Notes under the pieces: generated by a model
Databases searched by the model: none
Seen by the model: the letters and a program-made list of their open reading frames with translations, nothing else
Told to the model about the DNA's origin: nothing
NCBI GenBank assembly: GCA_013812465.1
Contig: JACCTK010000348.1
Location: forward strand, 1-12,501
Source: Actinomycetota bacterium
Lineage (GTDB): Bacteria; Actinomycetota; Thermoleophilia; Gaiellales; Gaiellaceae
Length of the DNA: 12,501 nucleotides
Reading direction: 5' to 3'
Shown here: piece by piece, positions 1 through 5,617 of the stretch
How the letters are laid out: every line of letters starts with the position of its first letter
Numbering within the stretch: the first letter of the stretch is position 1
Translations under genes and position numbers: made by a program

Positions 1-11
1 AGGGAGGTCAC

Positions 12-881
12 ATGCACAAGGTCGGAATCACCCTGCCCAACGGTGTCGTTCCCGTCGAAGGAGGGCTCGTGCTCGAATGGGCGCGTCGGGCCGAGGAGGC
101 CTCGTTCTCCTCGCTTGCCATGCCCGACCGGTTGACGTACACGAACTTCGAGCCGCTCGTGACGCTCGCCGCCGCGACGGGCGCGACCTCTCGAATTCGG
201 ATCGTGAGTCAATCGGTGATCGCGCCGCTCCGGCCGGCACCGCTGTTCGCCAAGCAGGTGGCCACGCTCGCCGCGCTCGCGCAGGGCAGGCTCACGCTCG
301 GCGTCTGCGTCGGCGGGCGCCAGACGGATTACGAAGCCGTCGGCGTGCCCTGGAAGGAGCGCGACAACATCCTGGACGCGCAGCTCGAGTTCCTCAAGTC
401 GTTGAGCGAGCCGGCTGACGAGCAGGCACTGGGTCCACGGCTCGACCCGAACCTTGAGATCCTCATCGGGGGGGCCCGTACGCGCGGAACCGCACGGCTC
501 GTGAAGTACGGCGACGGCTACATCTCGGGAGGGACGAAGCCGGAGATCTTCCGCTACGAGGTCATGGCCACGAAGGGAGCGTGGGAGGCCGCCGGGAAGC
601 CGGGCACGCCGCGGATCGTCGCAGGAACGTGGTTCGCCTCGACGGACGCGGTGCGCAAGCAGGCCGACGCCAACCTCGAACGCTACTTCGTCCAGGGCGC
701 TCCGCCCGATCCGATCCGGCACTGGCCGATGACGGGACGCACGGAGGTGACCGAGGGTCTTCTCGAGTTCTTCGAGCTCGGTGCAGACGAGGTCATCCTC
801 TTTCCGCCCGTCGCCGAGCTGTCGGAGCTCGAGTGGCTCGCCGAACTCGTCGCGGAGCTCCCAACGCCGGCCCCGGCGTAG
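12..881 (+). CDS. LLM-class flavin-dependent oxidoreductase (luciferase-like fold)
   Basis: The 289-residue product looks like a bacterial-luciferase-like TIM-barrel oxidoreductase that uses FMN or F420. Seen: an N-terminal strand reading VGITLPNG, a WARRAEEASFSSLAMPD helix-strand unit (about residues 23-40), the family block IAPLRPAPLFAKQVATLAAL (about 70-89) followed by QGRLTLGVCVGG (about 91-102), and a late GGARTRGTARLVKYGDGYI segment. These are the usual marks of the family, including the short F420-type members. The length is near the lower end for the family. An AGGGAGG ribosome site at 1-7 precedes the ATG. The stop is followed immediately by the GTG of the next gene, so this is the first visible gene of a tight operon. 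Whether the cofactor is FMN or F420, and what the substrate is, cannot be told. The family is confident, the role is inferred. Confidence 0.9.
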   Translation: MHKVGITLPNGVVPVEGGLVLEWARRAEEASFSSLAMPDRLTYTNFEPLVTLAAATGATSRIRIVSQSVIAPLRPAPLFAKQVATLAALAQGRLTLGVCVGGRQTDYEAVGVPWKERDNILDAQLEFLKSLSEPADEQALGPRLDPNLEILIGGARTRGTARLVKYGDGYISGGTKPEIFRYEVMATKGAWEAAGKPGTPRIVAGTWFASTDAVRKQADANLERYFVQGAPPDPIRHWPMTGRTEVTEGLLEFFELGADEVILFPPVAELSELEWLAELVAELPTPAPA

Positions 882-1670
882 GTGGCGTTCGGCTTCGTCA
901 ACGCGTCCTCGGGCGCAGTCCGGTTCGTCGAGGACGGAACCGGTGCGGCGGTCGTGCTGCTTCACCAGACACCTCGCTCGGGCGACGAGTACGCGGACGT
1001 GCTGCCGCTGCTCGCAGCGCACGCGCGAGCGATTGCCGTCGACACGCCGGGGTTCGGTGAGAGCGATGCGCTTGCCGCCCCGCTGACGATCGAGGCGGCA
1101 GCGGGAGTCATCGGGGAAGCCATCGTGGCACTCGACGCAGTGCCAGCGATCGTCGTCGGGCACCACACGGGCGGTGTCATCGCGGTGGAGCTGGCCGCAG
1201 CGCGTCCGGAGCTCGTGCGTGGCCTCGTCCTCTCGTCCACGCCGTATACGACCGCGGCGTTCCGGGACGAGCGCGCGCGAACCGGCGCCCCGGTCGATCG
1301 CTGGGCCGAAGACCCCCTCGTGTCGCTTCGACGCTCTCGCGAGCCGCACTACCCGGCGGGCCGCGACGACCTCCTCGAGCGACTGCTCGTCGACGCGAAG
1401 CGCGCAGGCCCGCGCGTCCACGAGGGACACGCCGCGGTCGCCGCCTATCGGATGGAGGATCGAATCGGGCTCGTGCACGCTCCTGCGCTCGTCGTCGCCG
1501 CAACGGATGACCCCTTCTCGTACGGGCATGCGCGCCCGCTCGCTGCAGCGCTCGGCGGAGCGCCGGTGCAGGAGATCGAGGGGGGTACCGTGCCCCTCCC
1601 GGACCATCTTCCGGAAGCGTTCGCGGCCGCGGTGCTGCGCTTCGTAGAGTCGATCGCGAGCACCGAATGA
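882..1670 (+). CDS. alpha/beta-hydrolase fold protein with His in the nucleophile position
   Basis: The 262-residue product has the alpha/beta-hydrolase fold: an oxyanion-type LLHQTPRS strand-turn (residues 26-33), VDTPGFGESD (53-62), the nucleophile elbow VVGHHTGG (91-98), and a late VVAATDDP acid strand followed by LPDHLPEAF carrying the general-base His. In the usual G-x-S-x-G elbow the Ser is the nucleophile. Here the motif reads G93-H94-H95-T96-G97, so the nucleophile slot is His95, with Thr96 beside it. The protein may therefore be a C-C hydrolase or lyase with altered chemistry, or a cofactor-free enzyme, rather than a classical esterase. It starts at a GTG directly after the previous stop (no gap), and its TGA overlaps the next ATG by 4 bases. 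The fold is confident, the reaction unknown. Confidence 0.88.
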   Translation: MAFGFVNASSGAVRFVEDGTGAAVVLLHQTPRSGDEYADVLPLLAAHARAIAVDTPGFGESDALAAPLTIEAAAGVIGEAIVALDAVPAIVVGHHTGGVIAVELAAARPELVRGLVLSSTPYTTAAFRDERARTGAPVDRWAEDPLVSLRRSREPHYPAGRDDLLERLLVDAKRAGPRVHEGHAAVAAYRMEDRIGLVHAPALVVAATDDPFSYGHARPLAAALGGAPVQEIEGGTVPLPDHLPEAFAAAVLRFVESIASTE

Positions 1671-2666
1671 TCGACGAGATCTTCGTCTTCGACTGGGTCG
1701 TTCACCTCCACGACATGTCAGACGAGAACATGCGCACCGACGTCCCTTCGGCCGAGGCGTCCCGCTCACTCGCGCTCGGGCTCGGCGAGCTCTTGCGTCC
1801 TCTCTCGGGCACGACGCTCGACTACGCAACGCGGCTCTCGGTGGAAGACATGCATCGCCTGGTCTTCGAGGAGTCCCCGACCGACATGTGCATGGCGCAG
1901 GTGGTGCCGATCTTCGACTGGTCGAGGAGTGGTGGGCGCCCGTCCAGCTGCAGTACGAGATGGCGCGCGCGTATCCCGACCGCGTGCTCTTCTGCGGAGG
2001 AGTCGACCCCGCGTATCGCGGTGTCCCGTGGGCGCTCGAAGAGCTCGAGCGGCAGGTGGTGGAGCTCGGCTCCGTGTCGCTCAAGTTCTACAACGGGCAC
2101 CTGGAACGCACCTGGCCTGCGACGACGAGAACGTCGCCTACCCGCTCTACGAGAAGGCACGCGACCTCGGGATCACCGTGCTGCAGTTTCACAAGGGCCT
2201 CCCCTTCGGACAGCAGAACGTGGAGACTGCCCGGCCCAATGATCTGCAGAAGGCTGCGCGCGACTTTCCGGATCTCCAGTTCGTCGTGCACCCCCTGGCG
2301 GTGCCGTACTTCCCGGAGCTCCTTGCGATCGCGAGCCGCTTCCCGAACATCCATCTCGCGCTCTCGGCGAACCTCTGTTTTGCTCCGATCGCCCCGAGGC
2401 TCGTGCAGGAGCAGCTCGGCGTTCTGCTTCAGCAGGTGGGATCGGACAGGTCGATCTATGGATCGGAGGCCGGGTTGGCAGGCTCTCCACGTCCCTACCT
2501 CGAAGCGTTCATGGAGCTCGAGATCCCCGAAGACCTGCGTCGCGGATACGGCTTCCCGCAGTTGACCCTCGAGGACAAGCGCAAGATCCTCGGCGAGAAC
2601 TTCGCACGCCTGCTCGGCATCGACCTCGAGACGAAGAAGCGCGAGCTCGGGCTGATGGCGACGTGA
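1667..2666 (+). pseudogene. amidohydrolase_2 family protein interrupted by two single-base frame losses
   Basis: Three reading frames join into one amidohydrolase-type protein. Frame 1 runs from the ATG at 1667 to FDW near 1921 and carries an N-terminal HLH motif (residues 13-15) and CMAQVVPIFDW. Frame 2 runs about 1922-2116 (EEWWAPVQLQYEMA to SLKFYNGH). Frame 3 runs about 2117 to the stop at 2666 (CDDENVAYPLYEKA, VLQFHKG, FVVHPLA, IYGSEAG). Restoring one base after 1921 (giving DW-x-EEWW) and one between 2116 and 2117 (giving TW-x-CDDENV) yields a continuous protein of about 333 residues, normal for this family of metal-dependent hydrolases and decarboxylases. The HxH and internal His residues are typical metal ligands. 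The usual late Asp appears as Glu in GSEAG. Both lesions are losses of one base, so either sequencing error or recent decay is possible. The gene overlaps both neighbours by 4 bases. Confidence 0.82.
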
Positions 2667-2926
2667 CGCCGGCCGCGGCAGCCGTAGCGCGTGCGTCGCA
2701 TCGCTTTCGAATGCACGGAGGCGGCGTTCAGCTCGTCGCCGAGTCGGAGAGGGAGCTCGTCGTACGCATGACGGGTCTCTGCGCCGGCTGCCCGTACAAG
2801 CAGCCGTGCATCGACGGGACGCTCCGTCCACTGCTCGCACACCTCGGGCTCGCCGTGGAGGTCGTGGGCTGGCGCATCTCCGACGAAGCCCGTGAGAACC
2901 TTCGGACGTGGAAGGGGAGAGTATGA
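2663..2926 (+). CDS. small NifU C-terminal-like (CxxC) protein
   Basis: The 87-residue product resembles the NifU/Nfu C-terminal domain, a module that carries Fe-S clusters to client proteins. Seen: MHGGGVQLVAESERELVVRM matches the family's DGG-strand pattern, then GLCAGCPYKQPC (Cys40, Cys43, Cys49), then a helix and the short strand LAVEVVGWRI. The CxxC is the family's cluster ligand. The third Cys six residues later is not usual. Start: GTG at 2663 overlaps the preceding TGA by 4 bases. A later in-frame ATG at 2711 would remove the first strand, so GTG is preferred. It ends in a 4-base overlap with the next gene. No obvious Fe-S enzyme is encoded nearby, so its client is unknown. It could instead be a free-standing redox or metal chaperone. 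Confidence 0.75.
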   Translation: MTPAAAAVARASHRFRMHGGGVQLVAESERELVVRMTGLCAGCPYKQPCIDGTLRPLLAHLGLAVEVVGWRISDEARENLRTWKGRV

Positions 2927-3384
2927 GCGAGGAACTGCGTGCCCGGCGCTGGGCAACGGTGCATGAGCACATCCGCGGTGAGATACACGCGGCCGATCTC
3001 GACGGAGCAATTGCCGCCTTCCACGACGGCGACGCGACCTACGACGTCGTCCCGCTCGCGTTCATCTCGCCCCCTGGGCAGGAGCTGACGCATCCGACCG
3101 CCTCGTCCGTGCGCGAGCACCTCGAAATGCTCACAACCGCGTTCCCGGACCTCGAGCTCGTTGTGGAGCGTGTGCACCACGCGGACGATGCGGTCGTCGT
3201 CGAGGGCCGCACGCAGGGCACGCACCGCGGGGACATGATGGGCCTCCCGCCGACCGGACGCCGGATGGACGTGCGCGCGTGCGTCGTCTACCGCTTCGAC
3301 GGCGATCGCATGACGAACGAGACCATCTACTTCGACCTCGCGACCCAGCTCCGTCAGCTTGGACTGGAGAAAATGGACCTGTGA
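2923..3384 (+). CDS. SnoaL-like / nuclear-transport-factor-2-fold protein
   Basis: The 153-residue product resembles SnoaL-like polyketide-cyclase and ester-cyclase family proteins: small alpha+beta cone folds that catalyse isomerisation, cyclisation or hydration, or simply bind ligand. Seen: an N-terminal helix ending in DLDGAIAAFHDGDATYDVVPL, a central AFPDLELVVERVHHADDAVVVEG, then GDMMGLPPTGRRMDVRACVVYRFDGD and a C-terminal YFDLATQLRQLGL, all in the order expected for the family. The start is the ATG at 2923, preceded by AAGGGGAGA (2912-2920) and overlapping the upstream TGA by 4 bases. An upstream in-frame GTG at 2908 is less likely. The gene ends in a 4-base overlap with the thiolase-like gene. 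The substrate is unknown. The operon suggests a CoA-linked or polycyclic intermediate. Confidence 0.85.
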   Translation: MSEELRARRWATVHEHIRGEIHAADLDGAIAAFHDGDATYDVVPLAFISPPGQELTHPTASSVREHLEMLTTAFPDLELVVERVHHADDAVVVEGRTQGTHRGDMMGLPPTGRRMDVRACVVYRFDGDRMTNETIYFDLATQLRQLGLEKMDL

Positions 3385-4475
3385 CGAGCGACGTCGCGAT
3401 CGTCGGAGTCGGAGAAACTCCGTACCTTCGCCGACCGGACGACACCTCGACGACCCCTGTTCTGCTCGCCCGTGCGGCACGTCTCGCGCTGGTCGACGCT
3501 GGACTCGAGCCACGAGACATTGACGGACTCGGCGTGGCGTCCTTCTCGCTCGGCCCGGACCGCGCGATCGACCTGGCCGTCAAGCTCGGCCTGCGAGTCG
3601 GGTGGTTGCAGGACTCGGGCACCGGCGGGGCCTCCGGCATCGACCTGCTCCAACATGCCGTCCGCGCGGTTGAGGCCGGTGATGCGACGAACGTCTTGCT
3701 CGTCGCCGGCGACGTCCTCCGCGCGAACGACTTCCGCGCGCTCGTCGACGGCTACAACGTCGCCACCCGCGAGCACCTCGCCGGGATACCGCACGGTGGA
3801 CCGAACGGGCTCTTTGCGCTGGTTACTCGGCGCCACATGCTGCGTCATGGGCTGCGCCGAGCGGACTACGGTCGGCTCGTCGTCGCACAGCGGCAAGCAG
3901 CAGCGTCGAACCCGAACGCCGCCTACCGGGAGCCGCTCAGCATCCAGGACTACCTCACGGCTCCGCTGATCGCCGATCCGCTCGGCCTCTACGACTGCGT
4001 ACCGGTCGTCGCCGGAGCGGACGCGTTCGTCGTCGCCCGTGGGAGCGGCCCGCGCGTTGGGGCCGTGCGTGCGCTGCACAACGCCGACGGGCACGACGGC
4101 GATGGCCTCACGACGGGACTCGCCGGGCTGGCGCCGCGCCTGTGGTCAGACGCGGGCGTCGGCCCGGAGGACATCGCCCTCGTCTCTGTGTACGACGACT
4201 ACCCGGCACTGGCGCTCGTCCAACTCGCAGATCTCGGCTTCGGCGATCCTTACTCCGTTCTGGAGGCCATCGAGGAAGGAACCCTCCGCGTGAATACAGG
4301 CGGCGGCCAACTCTCCGCCGGTCAAGCGGGCGCTGCCGGCGGCATGCACGGCCTTGTCGAAGTTGTACGTCGCCTCCGAGCCGGCGAGGCCGAGCGTGGG
4401 GTCGTCACGGGCTACGGAATGGTGGCGTACCGCTACGGGGCATGCGCAAATGCTGCGGTGCTGGAGGCGCCGTGA
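3381..4475 (+). CDS. thiolase-like protein (SCP-x / lipid-transfer type) lacking the catalytic Cys
   Basis: The 364-residue product has the thiolase fold of the SCP-x type. Seen: the opening DVAIVGVGETPY, a helix-rich region ALVDAGLEPRDIDGLGV, the block DSGTGGASGIDLLQHAV at about residues 76-92, NPNAAYREPLSIQDYL with the downstream PLGLYDCVPVVAGADAFVV, YDDYPALALVQLADLGFGD, and the late NTGGGQLSAGQAGAAGGMHG. True thiolases carry a nucleophilic Cys at the first block and a GHPxG motif at the last. Here the Cys is Gly/Ala and GHP is GQA, so Claisen chemistry is unlikely. Family members with this pattern next to a DUF35 protein include the steroid side-chain aldolase Ltp2. A late Tyr-rich GYGMVAYRYG fits that comparison. 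The GTG start at 3381 overlaps the previous stop by 4 bases. The downstream DUF35 gene also overlaps by 4 bases. An aldolase role is inference. Confidence 0.87.
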   Translation: MTSDVAIVGVGETPYLRRPDDTSTTPVLLARAARLALVDAGLEPRDIDGLGVASFSLGPDRAIDLAVKLGLRVGWLQDSGTGGASGIDLLQHAVRAVEAGDATNVLLVAGDVLRANDFRALVDGYNVATREHLAGIPHGGPNGLFALVTRRHMLRHGLRRADYGRLVVAQRQAAASNPNAAYREPLSIQDYLTAPLIADPLGLYDCVPVVAGADAFVVARGSGPRVGAVRALHNADGHDGDGLTTGLAGLAPRLWSDAGVGPEDIALVSVYDDYPALALVQLADLGFGDPYSVLEAIEEGTLRVNTGGGQLSAGQAGAAGGMHGLVEVVRRLRAGEAERGVVTGYGMVAYRYGACANAAVLEAP

Positions 4476-4813
4476 CAGCGGGGGCGCGTCTGTGGCGATG
4501 CCGGGCGTGTGACTGGCGCGGGGCTCCCGAGCGGATCTGGTGCCCGCGGTGCGGAGCCGACGAAATCGAGGAACTCCGCGTCGAGACGGGCACCGTGGAG
4601 GAGGCGACCATCGTGCGCCGCTCCGTAGGTGGATATCCCGGTACGACGCGCATGGCGTCGATCGCCGTGGACGGCGGCGGGCGGCTCATCGCCCGACTCG
4701 GCGCAGGCGCAGGCGCGGGCTCGGCCGTCCGGCTGGAGGAAGACGGCGGCGTGGCCGTGGCTCGCCCCGCTAAGCGGGCCCGCCACGCCGCCGTCGGCGA
4801 AGCGACTACGTGA
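4472..4813 (+). CDS. zinc-ribbon OB-fold (DUF35) partner of the thiolase-like protein
   Basis: The 113-residue product has an N-terminal zinc ribbon, C10-x2-C13-x10-C24-x2-C27, with aromatic residues around the cysteines, followed by an OB-fold segment (GTVEEATIVRRSVGGYPGTTRMASIAVDGGGRLIARL in pieces, about residues 36-75). This is the architecture of the DUF35 or ChsH2-C type proteins that bind thiolase-like or aldolase partners and acyl-CoA. It is a little short for the family (often 120-140 residues), with a basic Ala/Arg-rich tail. The GTG at 4472 overlaps the thiolase stop by 4 bases, as is usual for this gene pair. The last 8 bases overlap the end of the convergent minus-strand gene. 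A long inverted repeat lies in its final codons (see the separate entry). Confidence 0.87.
   Translation: MTAGARLWRCRACDWRGAPERIWCPRCGADEIEELRVETGTVEEATIVRRSVGGYPGTTRMASIAVDGGGRLIARLGAGAGAGSAVRLEEDGGVAVARPAKRARHAAVGEATT
4742..4795. terminator. large imperfect hairpin within the 3' end of the DUF35 gene, terminator-like
   Basis: The arms 4742-4755 (GACGGCGGCGTGGC) and 4782-4795 (GCCACGCCGCCGTC) are perfect 14-base inverted repeats. Between them a second hairpin forms (CCCGC 4766-4770, loop TAA, GCGGG 4774-4778). No T-tract follows. The structure sits where two convergent genes meet, so it could stop transcription from both sides. A GC-rich coding sequence can produce repeats by chance, but 14 exact bases plus an inner stem is more than expected. 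Confidence 0.5.
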
Positions 4814-5426
4814 GATCGACGTCGATGCGGAACCGGTCGAAGGCCTGCCGAGAGGGCTGCTGGAAGACGACGTACCCCCGCGCTTTCCGCCAGTCACCAG
4901 TACCTCCGACGACGGGGAGCTCGATCGGCACTGCGGCTTCGAGGTCGTCGACGTCCATGAGTCCGGCGACGTGGATCTGTCCGCGCTCGAACGTCTCGTC
5001 GTTCGGGAAGACCAGACTGATCTGGCACATGGCCGTCCGGTCGTCGTTCGGGGCTCCGGTCGTTCCCGAGCGATGGATGAACGTGCAGTTGCCATGGACG
5101 TCGCCGATCTTGGGTCCGTCTGGCTGGAATGTCGGCCCCGTCGTGCCGGGCGGGCCGGGGGTCGGGCCGACCAGGTACACAGCGTCGCCGTAGAGCGAGG
5201 ACTCGAGGATGATCTCGGTTCCGCCGGGGGCGACCGGCGGGGGCTGGCCCGGAGGTGGCGGAGGTACGACGCGTAGCGCCGTCTGGTTGACCACGTCGAG
5301 ACTGTCCGCGACTTCGTAGACCGTGAACTTCTTGCCGTTCGGCGGGCTCTCGGAGCCGATGGCCGGCACCACCACGACGAGTAGCGCCGTCAGGCCGAGC
5401 ACGCCGGCAACCACGAGCTTGCGCAT
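4806..5426 (-). CDS. secreted allene-oxide-cyclase/dirigent-barrel-like protein
   Basis: The 206-residue product begins with a signal peptide (MRKLVVAGVLGLTALLVVVV, cleavage expected near residue 24). The mature part has a Pro-rich loop (PPPPPG, about 55-60), then GDVHGNCTFI (108-117), CQISLVFPND (134-143), GQIHVAGLMDVDD and the signature ELPVVGGTGDWRKARGYVVF (169-188). The GGTGDWxxARG block and beta-barrel strand pattern are typical of dirigent and allene-oxide-cyclase-like barrels, which bacteria also encode as exported proteins. Cys114 and Cys134 may form a disulphide. The ATG at 5426 was chosen because AGGGGAG lies just upstream and the signal peptide begins there. A longer frame back to 5585 would hide the signal. 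The gene is convergent with the DUF35 gene and divergent from the RTX gene. The ligand is unknown. Confidence 0.82.
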   Translation of the reverse strand: MRKLVVAGVLGLTALLVVVVPAIGSESPPNGKKFTVYEVADSLDVVNQTALRVVPPPPPGQPPPVAPGGTEIILESSLYGDAVYLVGPTPGPPGTTGPTFQPDGPKIGDVHGNCTFIHRSGTTGAPNDDRTAMCQISLVFPNDETFERGQIHVAGLMDVDDLEAAVPIELPVVGGTGDWRKARGYVVFQQPSRQAFDRFRIDVDLT

Positions 5427-5617
5427 TGTGACTCCCCTGGTCGCCCGGTGCGATCGATCCGGGATGGCGCAAGCCTCGCACATCAGTCGGGTGCTGTCAC
5501 GCACCGCCGTCTCGATTATCGCGCACGTGCGATAAATGCACGTCTTGATTAGACATCGCACATGTGAGAGGTTGCGCGACGACATCCGGCATGGCCGGAA
5601 TCAGGAGAGGAGGAGGC
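5427..5617. promoter_or_regulatory. divergent regulatory region between two secreted-protein genes
   Basis: This 191-base gap carries the promoters of both divergent genes. It holds the inverted repeat listed separately, the core CGATTATCG (5513-5521), two copies of GCACGT (5523-5528 and 5538-5543) and the near-palindrome GCACATGTGA (5558-5567). The minus strand shows a possible -10 hexamer GATAAT opposite 5515-5520, without a convincing -35. No promoter can be placed with confidence. The plus-strand ribosome site is the purine run 5603-5616. Confidence 0.6.
5516..5535. promoter_or_regulatory. 20-base inverted repeat, probable operator
   Basis: The arms TTATCGC (5516-5522) and GCGATAA (5529-5535) are exact inverted repeats around the 6-base spacer GCACGT. 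The overlapping core CGATTATCG (5513-5521) equals the reverse complement of the centre of the PcaR/PcaU-type IclR-family box as I recall it (GTTCGATAATCGCAC). An IclR-type gene is at 11446 in this window. That the two are connected is inference only. Confidence 0.5.

Noticed and set aside
1900..2130. Programmed ribosomal frameshifting in the amidohydrolase
   Set aside because: No slippery heptamer or following stem-loop is visible at either junction, and two shifts would be needed. Base loss or sequencing error is simpler.
2088..2972. Long minus-strand open frame opposite the amidohydrolase and NifU-like genes
   Set aside because: It is an antisense shadow caused by high GC. The peptide is Arg/Ser-rich with no motif, and the plus-strand genes are recognisable families.
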